Source: JAGNRR01 sp965230665
Lineage (GTDB): Bacteria; Bacteroidota; Bacteroidia; Chitinophagales; Chitinophagaceae
DNA length: 64,000 bases
Assembly (NCBI GenBank): GCA_965230665.1
Contig: CBDDLM010000004.1
Coordinates: 2,542,001-2,606,000, forward strand
Reading direction: 5' to 3'
Each line of letters begins with the position of its first letter. Position 1 is the stretch's first letter. The position numbers were made by a program, and so were the translations under genes. Shown in pieces: positions 42,288 to 53,400 of this stretch. Below the pieces are notes generated by a model. The model made no database searches and was not told the origin of the DNA. It worked only from the letters and a program-made list of their open reading frames with translations.

Positions 42288-45269
42288 ATGTTCAAGATTA
42301 CAACTCAGCTTAGTGGTTTTAGAATATATTTATTATTATTGATAAATTTATTGATCAACAAGCTTTTGAAACAGTCATTATATATTGTTTTGGTCATCTT
42401 ATTTACTTCAGGGATGCTGGTAAATGGGCAAAGCTATATTCATCGTACTACGAAAGATGGAATACCTTCTGCCACTTTATACAACGCAACCCAAGATAGC
42501 AGTGGTTTTATGTTAATTAATTCCAAGGATGGTCTAATTAGATTTGATGGTAATCAATTCGAACTCTTCAATATAGACCAAGGGGTTCCCGATAACGAAA
42601 TATTACATAGCCGAATAGATCAAGACTCATATATATGGTTGAAACCTTTTATGGGAAAACTATGTTGGTATAAAGATGGTGTTATTTATACTGATGCAGA
42701 TAGGCCTATATTACAAGAGCTGAATAAGTCACTAAATCAGTCTGAGTTAGTGATATTCGATTATTCTACAGACGGGAGTATTGTTTTACATCAGCGAACC
42801 AATACATGTGATAGCTTCTTTATTATTTCTAATAATCGCGTCACAGTTCGAAAGTTGGAAGGTGTTTATAATATTCATAGGGTGATTCTTCACAAAAAAT
42901 ATTTGTATATATTCACTCTTAACAGGATGTATTCTATTTCCCCTTCTGGGGAAATAGATAGTACCATGGTCTCTGACAGAAATATTTGGCTAATGGGGTA
43001 CCATCAGGGGTATTTTTTTTCAATAGAAAGTTCCATGTTATTGCAGGATAATGAGATCTGGACAATACGTGTTTTTTCAATAAACAGATTTAAATTAAAC
43101 AAGGGAAGAATTGATGATATCATCTCAAAAGAAGTTAAATACGATCCTACTAGTATAACGTTTTCAAAAAATCGAATATTTTTTGTTCAAAAAAATAATT
43201 TGATGTCCGCGAATCTGGATTTGACTGAAAGTAGGTTGTATCATAGGTTTGGCGATATAGAAAGAATAAACTCCTTAACTTTTGATCGGCAAAATAACCT
43301 ATGGGCCTTTACGCAAGATAAGGGCTTATTCATCTTTCCGTATAATGATCAGAGACGTACTATTACGCATAATATCATACCCAATGGAGTATACCTTTTC
43401 GGTAACGTATATTCAATGCAGGGAAATAAATTGTATCAATATAAGGGGGAGAAAAAAAAATTACTATTTCAGGGAAAACATAGGAGATACTTTGGTCATA
43501 TCAAGGTCGCTCGGGCGGCGGGAAGTAAACTATATTTCCTAGCAGATAATAACATTGAAATTATAGTTTACGATACAAGCTCCCATACTACAAAGAGTAT
43601 GAAGTTTCTTTATGGTGCATTAAAGGATTTTGATGTGCTCAATCAGGCCGTACTTCTGACATCATCGACAGGAGTTTTTTTAAAGGAAAATGAAGCCATA
43701 AAAAAAATTTCCCATAGGGTCAGAACAACAACCGTTTGTTTTGGCGAGAATAGGAATGAGGTATTTGCGGGAACTTTGAATGGAGTGTTACATCTAAGAA
43801 GGAAAGATGACAAATGGGTTGAGGTCAATGATTATGATCAAATTAAAGGAAGAATACTAAAAGTACGAAAAGATCAAAATGGAATTATCTGGGTGTTAGA
43901 ACAAAACAAGGTTAAAGCTCTTTTCAGAGGTGAAATTGTATGTGAGTTAGATAAAACGAAAGGTGTTATAAGTAATGTACTTAATGATATAACGGTTGAT
44001 AGTAATAAGCTGATCATTTCTACGAACAAAGGAGTAACGGTTGTTTACTATGATATGTTTGAAGATTCATTACATATCGCTAAAACGGCAAGTTATGGTT
44101 CTGAAAATGGGCTGTTGAACAGCTACGTTAATAAGGCATGGATTGAACATAATACACTCATCGTTAGTACAAATGATGCTTTACAAAGCATAGACATGCA
44201 GCAGTCCAGCTTGATTAAAAATAGAGCGCCTTATATTATTTCTTTTAAGGCAGGAGGACAGGAATTTTCGTTAGACTCATTATCCTTAAGCAGTGAGCAA
44301 AAGCATATTGCTATTTCCTTTTCTTCTCTGACATTTCCAGCCATAAATAATTTTGCCTATCGAGTAAAAGAGCTTGGTGATATGTGGCATTATACCAATT
44401 CTACAACCAGTGAGTTCAATCTATCGAATCCTGGGGAGTACCACTTTGAGTTGTCGAATGCTACAGAAACTGGCGAGCTGGTCGGGGAAAAGACCGTTCT
44501 GACATTTTATGTAAGACCTACATTTTGGCAAACAGTGTGGTTCAAACTAGCCATTTTGATCTTGATAGTATCTTTTGTTCTTATTGGATTGAACATATGG
44601 TCAAAGAGAAAAAGAGCAAAATTAGACTTAGAAAAGAATTTTGCCGAGTTGAAGATACAAGCTCTAAAAGCACAGATGAATCCTCACTTTATATTTAATT
44701 GTCTTAACGCGATTCAGAGTGTAATGAATGAAGGAGATATTCTGTTATCGAATGAATATATTGCTCAATTTTCAAAGCTCATTCGTCAGACGTTAAACTT
44801 TGCTTCATTAGATCATATAACACTTAAGGATGAGGTTGAATATCTAACAGCGTATATCAATATGGAAAAACTACGATTTGATGATTTATTCAATTACTCT
44901 ATAGAAGTAGATGAAAGGATTGATTTAAAAGAAACCTTCATTCCGCCGATGTTGTTACAGGTATATGTTGAAAATGCAATAAGGCATGGATTGGCTCCTA
45001 AAGAGCGTGATGGAGAATTAAAAATTTCGTTTTGTAGGGAAAGTGATTTTATTGTATGTCATATAGAAGATAATGGTGTGGGGATCAGTAAAAAAAGGTC
45101 TAAACATGGCATTTATCAGTCCAAAGGCCTTTCGCTAAATGAAGATCGATTGAATGCGTATAAGGTAATTTTAAGGGAAGATATAGTTTTAGAAGTCGTA
45201 AATAAAATCAATGAGGAAGATGGATCAGCGGATGGTACCATCATTGTAATTAAAATACCCATAACATGA
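42288..45269 (+). CDS. two-component propeller histidine kinase, LytS/HisKA_7 type
   Basis: 993 residues. The N-terminus contains two hydrophobic stretches (about 10-28 and 30-46); cleavage after VNGQ is plausible. Periplasmic two-component-propeller repeats run from about 50 to 640 (SSGFMLINSKDGLIRFDGNQ, NNLWAFTQDKGLFIF, NGIIWVLEQNKV). A Y_Y_Y-like sandwich follows (about 650-745, FSSLTFPAINNFAYRVKELG), then a membrane segment (about 755-775). The cytoplasmic kinase core has QMNPHFIFNCLNAIQS with phospho-acceptor His800, an N-box VENAIRHGL and a G-box EDNGVGIS. It overlaps the response regulator by four bases, so the two are a pair. The ligand is unknown. Confidence 0.9.
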   Translation: MFKITTQLSGFRIYLLLLINLLINKLLKQSLYIVLVILFTSGMLVNGQSYIHRTTKDGIPSATLYNATQDSSGFMLINSKDGLIRFDGNQFELFNIDQGVPDNEILHSRIDQDSYIWLKPFMGKLCWYKDGVIYTDADRPILQELNKSLNQSELVIFDYSTDGSIVLHQRTNTCDSFFIISNNRVTVRKLEGVYNIHRVILHKKYLYIFTLNRMYSISPSGEIDSTMVSDRNIWLMGYHQGYFFSIESSMLLQDNEIWTIRVFSINRFKLNKGRIDDIISKEVKYDPTSITFSKNRIFFVQKNNLMSANLDLTESRLYHRFGDIERINSLTFDRQNNLWAFTQDKGLFIFPYNDQRRTITHNIIPNGVYLFGNVYSMQGNKLYQYKGEKKKLLFQGKHRRYFGHIKVARAAGSKLYFLADNNIEIIVYDTSSHTTKSMKFLYGALKDFDVLNQAVLLTSSTGVFLKENEAIKKISHRVRTTTVCFGENRNEVFAGTLNGVLHLRRKDDKWVEVNDYDQIKGRILKVRKDQNGIIWVLEQNKVKALFRGEIVCELDKTKGVISNVLNDITVDSNKLIISTNKGVTVVYYDMFEDSLHIAKTASYGSENGLLNSYVNKAWIEHNTLIVSTNDALQSIDMQQSSLIKNRAPYIISFKAGGQEFSLDSLSLSSEQKHIAISFSSLTFPAINNFAYRVKELGDMWHYTNSTTSEFNLSNPGEYHFELSNATETGELVGEKTVLTFYVRPTFWQTVWFKLAILILIVSFVLIGLNIWSKRKRAKLDLEKNFAELKIQALKAQMNPHFIFNCLNAIQSVMNEGDILLSNEYIAQFSKLIRQTLNFASLDHITLKDEVEYLTAYINMEKLRFDDLFNYSIEVDERIDLKETFIPPMLLQVYVENAIRHGLAPKERDGELKISFCRESDFIVCHIEDNGVGISKKRSKHGIYQSKGLSLNEDRLNAYKVILREDIVLEVVNKINEEDGSADGTIIVIKIPIT

Positions 45270-46018
45270 TAAGAGCGTTAATAGTAGATGATGAGCAACG
45301 AGGTTTAATCAACTTAAAGAAACTGTTACAAACATTTTGTGCGAATGTTCAGGTTGTTGGTACAGCTCGTAATATAAAAGATGCGGAAATGCTTGTTCGT
45401 AAGCATTTGCCAGAAGTAATTTTTTTGGATGTTGAAATGCCCAATGGAAACGGTTTTGACTTGCTTGAAAAAATTATGGACTTAGACATAAATATTATTT
45501 TTGTAACTGCTTATGATTCATATGCTGTTGAGGCATTCAACAAACAGGCTATTCATTATTTGCTTAAACCGATTAGTCCAAAGGAATTAGTTGAATCCGT
45601 TGATCGTGTGACTGAGCTCATTGCATTAAAGCAAAATAATATTCCGGATTTACCAGTAAGAATAGATGCACTTAAGAAGTTAGAACGTATTAAAGTATCT
45701 ACGCCTCAGGGGTTTAAATTGTTGGTGATTGATGAAATAGCATATGTGCAATCGAGGGGGAGTTATTCTGATATTTTTCTTAAAGATGGCAGCAAAGCTA
45801 TGGTATCAAAAAATTTAAAAGTATTAGCTGAATTACTTGATGCTCCTATATTCTTTCGTGTTCACAAGAGGTATATTATCAATGTCAATGAAGTGGTAAA
45901 CTATATTCAAGTTCGAGGCAATAGCGGGCGAGGTGGTTCTGTAGAGCTTAGAAATAATATATCGATTCCTGTTGCCATTCGGCGGAAAAAGGAATTTCTG
46001 AAGTTGCTCTCAGGTTAA
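45266..46018 (+). CDS. LytTR-family response regulator
   Basis: 250 residues. Receiver domain about 1-118: acidic pair DDE at 8-10, phospho-acceptor Asp55 in VIFLDVEMPN, Thr81 and Lys101 in LLKPISP. LytTR DNA-binding domain about 140-250 (KVSTPQGFKLLVIDEIAYVQ, then FFRVHKRYIINVNEV). Start overlaps the kinase stop (ATGA). LytTR proteins bind pairs of imperfect direct repeats upstream of targets. Nearby candidates are the MBL-fold gene and the giant adhesin gene downstream (inference). Confidence 0.93.
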   Translation: MIRALIVDDEQRGLINLKKLLQTFCANVQVVGTARNIKDAEMLVRKHLPEVIFLDVEMPNGNGFDLLEKIMDLDINIIFVTAYDSYAVEAFNKQAIHYLLKPISPKELVESVDRVTELIALKQNNIPDLPVRIDALKKLERIKVSTPQGFKLLVIDEIAYVQSRGSYSDIFLKDGSKAMVSKNLKVLAELLDAPIFFRVHKRYIINVNEVVNYIQVRGNSGRGGSVELRNNISIPVAIRRKKEFLKLLSG

Positions 46019-46158
46019 GTTTCAGAGTGCATAAAATGTAATGGATTCGGGATTGCATTCGTGATATAAAGGATACTCAGTGCTGGAATATCGGTTAAAC
46101 AAAACTATATTAGTAGGAAAACTATATGATCTTAACGATAGCACTGTATCTTTTATTA

Positions 46159-46177
46159 CCTTAGTGATTAACTAAGG
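46159..46177. promoter_or_regulatory. palindrome between the response regulator and MBL-fold gene
   Basis: Perfect CCTTAGT / ACTAAGG with a five-base spacer. There is no following T tract, so an operator is as likely as a terminator. Confidence 0.4.
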
Positions 46178-46236
46178 CAAACTGAGTCTGGTATTTGTCT
46201 TCCCTTATCAGTAACGTTTATAAAACAATAGGAAAT

Positions 46237-46959
46237 ATGTTGCAGAATTATCCTAAGGCATCAAAACATGGTCGTATAGAAGAAATATTTGAAGATGTTT
46301 TCTTTGTATCTGGTAGTGTACAAATGGCACCTGGAATACGGATGAGTCGGAATATGATAATCGTTCGAGAAGGTACTTCTTTGACACTAATAAGTGCTTT
46401 GCGCCTCAATGAGAAAGGCCTTCATGAATTGGATGCTCTTGGTCAAGTTAAGCACATAATTAGATTGGGGGATTATCATCTCGATTTTAGAAACGGTATA
46501 GATGATCCGTTCTATGTTGACCGCTATCAAGCCAGTTATTGGACAATGGAAGGCATGAATACTCGTAATGGGCTCATTAGTTCTCATCTAATGGTATCTG
46601 GTGGCAAATTACCCTTTAGCAATGCTTTTTTCTTTTCTTATGAAACGGCGAAGAGGCCTGAAGGACTTATACTTCTTAATCAAAATAAAGGGATACTTAT
46701 TGCGGCGGATAGCTTGCAAAATATGGTCCTGGATCGTTTTTTTAGTCCAATTGCGAAAATAATAGTTCGTTTAGGAGGCTTTCTTAAGCCTGCTAATGTC
46801 GGGCCGGCATGGCTTAAGAAATGTAAGCCTGAGAAATCAGATTTTGTAAAGGTTAAGGGTTTAAATTTTGCCCATCTAATTCCATCTCACGGCAGACCAA
46901 TTATTAATACAGCCAAGGAAGAAGTCTCCAAAACCTACAATAAATTGTTTAATTTATAA
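46237..46959 (+). CDS. metallo-beta-lactamase-fold-like protein without the metal motif
   Basis: About 240 residues from ATG 46237 (a TTG at 46195 is in frame). The order of strands and the late FAHLIPSHGRPI motif match metallo-beta-lactamase-fold hydrolases. In place of the HxHxDH zinc motif there is LGDYHLDFRNGIDDPFYV, so the zinc site looks lost or altered. Similar proteins of unknown role are found in many bacteria. It is separated from the regulator by about 220 bases containing a palindrome. Confidence 0.65.
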   Translation: MLQNYPKASKHGRIEEIFEDVFFVSGSVQMAPGIRMSRNMIIVREGTSLTLISALRLNEKGLHELDALGQVKHIIRLGDYHLDFRNGIDDPFYVDRYQASYWTMEGMNTRNGLISSHLMVSGGKLPFSNAFFFSYETAKRPEGLILLNQNKGILIAADSLQNMVLDRFFSPIAKIIVRLGGFLKPANVGPAWLKKCKPEKSDFVKVKGLNFAHLIPSHGRPIINTAKEEVSKTYNKLFNL

Positions 46960-47428
46960 TAGATCCTAATTTAGGACTTAATTCATATTGAAAACCCACG
47001 TTGGGAACGGTGAATTTTAGATCAATGAGGTTATGATGTAGCATTCCGTAACCATAAGAGATCTATTTTCTAAACCTGGTTTTGTTATTTGGTAATGGGT
47101 ATTATCTTATTAGGAAACAAGGTTTTCGTTGATATGCTTAGGAATATATGGACTATAAGGTGTGCCTTTCAATCCCTCCTTTATTCTATATTGGTTTGGA
47201 AGCAAAGGAACAATAAGCATAGATATAGCGGGTTATGAAAGATTTATTTAGTTAACTTGGAAAGTCAATTTTCATAGAAGAATTATTGAATTTTAGATCA
47301 ATTGACCTGATGAGTCAAAATGGCAAGGTAATTGTGAATAATAAAAGTGGATATGTTTAAAACATTTGTTATTTAAGCATATCCCACTGTACTATTTTAG
47401 TACTACCGAATTATACCAATACCTGCCT
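46960..47428. promoter_or_regulatory. upstream region of the giant adhesin gene
   Basis: About 470 non-coding bases. A 15-base direct repeat GAATTTTAGATCAAT occurs at 47012-47026 and 47288-47302, 276 bases apart. An imperfect inverted repeat lies at 47346-47388 (GTGG-ATATG-x-TTAAA arms), 40 bases before the start codon. No clear TAnnTTTG box. These could be regulator sites for the adhesin. Confidence 0.45.
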
Positions 47429-50400
47429 ATGCTCGAAAAGATTTACTGCCCGATCAAGTACTATCGATTCGTATGGCTCATCACATTATTTCTACTTTCT
47501 TCTCTTACGGCTCAGTCGCAGGCTTTATCAGGTACTTATGTAATTGATAATACTCTTACGACAGGAGGGACCAATTTCGCCAGTTTCTCTGATGCCGTTA
47601 CGAGGTTGGATACCAGTGGGATTTCAGGAGCGGTCACCTTTAATGTTGCTGCTGGTCAAACCTTTCCAGAGCAAATTGATATACCAGCTATTACAGGCTC
47701 TTCTAGCTCTAATACAGTAACATTTAACGGTAATGGAAGTACACTTACTTATACGGGCTCGGCAACAAGTGGTGGAGATCGATATACCTTAAGATTAAGC
47801 GGTGCAGACTATTTTACATTTAATAATCTTATTGTAAGTACAACAGGCAGTACCTATGGAACAGCGGTTCATATTTATAATGCATCGGATTATAATACCT
47901 TTGATACATGTACAATAAGTGCATCAACATCAAGTAGTAGTACAAGTGTAAATGCTGTCATTATCTCTGGGCATGCAAGTAGTACTGGGGGGACTGCTGC
48001 GCAAGGTGATAGTATTACATTTAGTAACTCTATTATTCGAGGTGGTAATTATGCCTTCAGCGGTGCTGGTTCGAGCTCCGATAGTATCAATGGACTAACC
48101 TTAACGAAGAATACCTTTGAAGATGCACGCTCCAGTGCTTTACGTTTTGCATATGTCGTTGGGCTAATCGCTTCGCAAAATGATATTTCAAATCCGAATA
48201 GAACAACATTTAACACTAGCGCAGTAGGTATTACTCTGGCCAACTATATGGGTGGTGCTCTTGTTGAGAAAAATTACATTCATGACTTGCTGGCGGCTAA
48301 CACTTCTGGAACGAATACAATTACTGGAATTAATATGTTCGCAGCAGGCTCTTCGGGCCAAGAAATTAGTATTAAAAATAACGTCATTGGAAACTTTAAT
48401 TCCCTCGGGATAGAGCAAGCTATTTCCATAAGTAATAATGGCGCCTATACCAATATTCAGCATAATACAATTGACCTATCGAATACACAAGCCACAACCA
48501 ATAGTTCGTATTCGACCTATGGAATATATATGGCTGGTTCTGCAAACAATTTTAATATTCGTAACAATATTATAAGTGTAACACGCAACTCTATCGGAAC
48601 TATTTACGGTTTCTATTACTTAGCCACTACAAACATAACTTCAGATTATAATAATGTGTATGTCAAAGGTATGGGCACAGGAGTGGATTATCTCGGCAGG
48701 TATTTAACAACCAGCTATCCCACATTGGCACAATGGCAGGCAATATCTGGTGGTCCATTTGATCAAAGCTCTACTGACTTAAATCCAGTTTATACGAATA
48801 CAGGTAGCGGAAACTTTACACCTTCCAATGGGTTTATTAATAATACGGGAACAGCGTTAGGGGTAACAGATGATTTTCTTAGTACGAGCCGTTCATTAAC
48901 AACACCAGATGTAGGTGCGTATGAATGGGCTTGTACAACCATGGCTGGAACCTATACCATTGACCCTGCTCAACCTGTTTCTAGTACAAATTTTCAAACC
49001 TTTCAAGGAGCGGTCAATGCCTTAAGTTGTGGTATAAGCGCCCCGGTTATTTTTAATGTCGCCGCTGGAAACACATTCAATGAGCAAATAGATATACCAG
49101 AGATTGTTGGAACATCTCCAACAAATACAGTCACATTTAATGGTCATGGAGATACGCTTACACACGCAGGTACTAGTATCAGTTCAACAACAGACAGACA
49201 CACCTTACGACTAAGTGGAGCAGATTACTTTCGATTTAATAATTTAAATATTCTAACCTCAGGTACTGTTTATGCTACCGCTGTACATATGTACAATGCC
49301 TCTAATCATAACACTTTTGATAGTTGTACAATAGGTGCGCCAATTACAAGTACAAGCTCTCTTGTTAATGCTATGGTACTTGCAAATAATGAGTACTCGG
49401 TAGGACCCTCAGGAGCTTTTGCCGTGAATGATAGCACAACTATCCAAAATTGTACATTACAAGGGGGACACTATAATTTATTTATTGGAACTCTAGACAC
49501 GATACAAAAATTGAGTATTACGGATTGTCAATTTGAAGATGCTCGTGATAGAAACATGAACTTTAGAAATATTGAAAACCTTACCCTTCAAGATTGCGAA
49601 ATTTCTAACTCCAACAGAACGAATATTGCAGGACACGTTTATGGTATTTACCTTTTTGGCTATTTACCTAATGCACTGGTTGAAAAAAATTATATTCACG
49701 AACTAAATAAGGGAAATCCGAGTGCCACAGGAAACATATATGGCATTATTTCCAACGCATTAGCAGCAAACGGTTCAGAAATGGTTATCCGAAATAATGT
49801 AATTGGGGATATTGATAATAGCGGAACTCATTACGGTATATTTTTTGGAGGTGGAGCTACATATACCAATGTGGTGCACAATACAATTGATTTAAGCGGA
49901 ACAACATCTGTTTCATCGATTGGTTATAGAACATATGGAATCTATTGTCCAGGCTCTAATGTAGGCGTGCTTGTTAAAAATAATAATATTCATGTCACCA
50001 GAAATGCTCAAGGGGATAAGCATGGAGTATATATAACATCTGCAAATGTGATAAGTGATTACAATAATATATATGTCAACGGTCCAGTCGGAACAAATAA
50101 TGTCGGTACTACTGGAGGTTCACTAGCAGGTTGGCAGTCATATTTAGCAGGGTCGTTTGATCAAAATTCGACATCTTATGATCCTGGCTTTGTTAATCCA
50201 GCACTTGGAAACTTTACTCCAACAAATGGATTCATAAATAATACGGGTGATACCTTAATGGTTGCTGATGATATTTTAGGAGTAAGCCGCTCAACAACAA
50301 CTCCTGATGTTGGAGCGTATGAGTGGAGTTGCTCTCCTATAAGCGGTGTCTATACAGTTGATCCCAGTCAGCCAATTTCTGCGACGAATGTACAAACGTT

Positions 50401-53400
50401 TCAACAAGCGGTTAATATCTTGTCTTGTGGTATCACGGGTCCTGTTACCTTTAATATGGCAGCAGGCTATTCGTTTAATGAACAAATTGATATACCAGAG
50501 ATTGCTGGAACCTCTTCGACAAACACCGTTACTTTTAATGGTAATGGAGATACACTTACCTATTTAGCAACAACTAGTGCAGAACGCCACACCTTACGCT
50601 TGAGAGGTGCAGACTACTTTATTTTTAATGATTTAAATTTTGAGGCAAGCGGCGCTGCATATGGTCATGCTGTTCATTTATATGATGCAGCGGATTATAA
50701 CGTCTTTAGGAACTGCAAGATGTGGGTAGATGTGGCGAATCCTTCTGGGAACTTATTTCCTGTAGCTATTTGCTGCCATCCTAGTTTGCCAACTGAAACT
50801 ACACAAGGGGTAGCTCTTGGTTGTAACAATAATATTATTGACAGTTGTACTGTCGAAGGAGGGTTTTACAGTATGACAATTGTTGGAGAGAATACAGCTC
50901 CAACAAGTAAAAATACTGTATCGAACTCCTCTATACTTGAAGACGTACGTAAAGGAATATTCGTTGCCTATCAAGATAGTCTTGTTATACAAAACACTGA
51001 GTTTGCCAGACCAACACGTTCAAGTATTTCTGACTATACAGGTGTGCAACTATCAACAAATGTTACGAATGCATTGATTGAAAAAAATCATTTTCATAAC
51101 CCTGCCGGAGGTAATACTTCAACAACTACCTTGCAAATAGGAGTTCTTGTAGAAGCAGATGCAACAAGTGGTAATGAAAACAGAATTATCAATAATTTAT
51201 TTGAGGATTTTAATAGTGCTGGGGGGCAATACGGAATTCAGTTGTCAGGATCCGATTATTGTCTGGTCTATCATAATACTATCGACCTTTCGTCTACGCT
51301 TACCTATACAGGAGACGCTATCGGAATATATCATTCCAGTGTATCGACAGGCGCAGATATAAGAAATAATAATATTCGGATTGCAAAGGCCAACGGCATT
51401 AAAAGGGGGCTCTATATATCTCCTGGTACAACGGTATGCGATTATAACAATGTATATGTGAATGGAGCGGCCGGTGCCAATTATTATGGTCAGTATAGTA
51501 TTTCAACAGCGACCAATTTGTCAAACTGGCAAACGGTTAGTGGGGGCTTAGGCCAAAACTCTACGGAGCAAGACCCACTATTTGTAAACCCAGCTGGAAA
51601 CGATTACACACCAAGTAATGGATTTATTGACAACACGGGTATTGGTCTTGGAGTCACAGATGATATAAAGAATATAGCAAGGTCAGCGACTACACCTGAT
51701 GTAGGTGCCTATGAGTGGGTTTGCAGCCCAATTAATGGAACTTATACCATCGATCCTACTTCTGCTATTTCGGCAACTAATGTTCAAACGTTTCAACAAG
51801 CTGTGGACTTACTAAGTTGTGGTATTGATGGACCAGTTATATTCAATGTGGTCGGTACTCCCACATTTAATGAACAAATAGAAATTTTTGAAATCACAGG
51901 TTCTTCTGCGGTCAACACGGTCACATTCAACGGGAATGGATCGACACTTACGCATAACGGATCTGCTCCTACAAGTAGGCATACTTTACGTTTAAGTGGA
52001 ACAGACTATTTTAGGTTTAATAGACTAAACATAAATGCAACAGGTACAACTTACGGCCATGCCGTCCACCTATACAATAATGCTGATCATAATATTTTTG
52101 ATAGTTGTGGTATTGCATTAGATGCCTTTGCGATTTCCTCTAACATAAGCGGTTTTGTAATTAGTTCAGATCCTAATCTAATAATAATCACAGGGGCATT
52201 TTCTGGCTGCGATAGTAATCAACTAACGAATTCTACAATAACAGGAGGTCGACGAGGTGTTGCTCTTTATGGTAAAACATCAGGACGCCCTAATGGAAAT
52301 ATAATTCGTAATAACACAATTTCCGATTTCTACGAATATGGTATTCGTATGACGAACACGAATAATACCACCGTTCAGGCAAATAATATTCATAAACTGA
52401 ATAGAACTGATGGAAGTACATTTTATGGTATAAGATCGGGGAGCGATTTAAATGTTTTGGTTGATAAAAATCACATTCACCATCCATTTGGAACAACTAC
52501 ATTTTCGTCTTCAGCATGTAATGGGATTTATTTTGCAGGAAGTGTTGCTTCTGGGAATGATAATTATGTTACAAACAATCTTATAGAAGATTTTAATAAT
52601 TTAGGAGATCATTTTGGTATACACATTGCTAGTTCATCTCAACGAACAAAGTTTTATCACAACACAATTGATTTAAGCGGCAGTCTGTTTGATATTTTTT
52701 CCCAAACAATGGGCATTTATTCTGCAGGTAATAATGTTGGAACCGAAATTAGAAATAATATAGTTACCATATCAAGAGGGGGTACTCAGGAGAAGCACGG
52801 TATTGTTATTGGTTTGGGAAGTAACGTCATTAGTAATAATAATAATGTATTCTTAAATGCCGCAGGGACGCTTAACTATTATGGTCGCTATGGGAATGTA
52901 AATTACCAAACATTGGCAAACTGGCAAACTGCTAACGGGGCGGCGTACGGACTGAATTCTTACAATCTAGATCCACAGTATGTATCTCCTGCTACTAACG
53001 ACTATAACCCTAGTAATTTAACAATGGATAACATTGGGGCACCTCTTGGGATTACGGACGATATTGAAAATGTCACTCGATCTACTACAGCGCCTGATGC
53101 AGGAGCTTATGAATTTGCCTGTACGGGTTTAAGTACTATAGTTACTAATTATGTTTCGGTAACGGATACAACGATTAGTTGTAATGGTGCAGCAGATGGA
53201 GAAGTAACGGTTCAATCAAGTTTAGGTAACGCACCTTATACTTATGTTCTTACACCTGGATCCGTAACGAATACCTCAGGACATTTCAATAACTTAGACA
53301 CAGGGGCTTATAGGATTGTCGTTTACGATGCGCATAGTTGCACGGATACTGTTTTGTTTAATGTTACACAGCCTGATGTGCTAGTAATAGATAGTATTGT

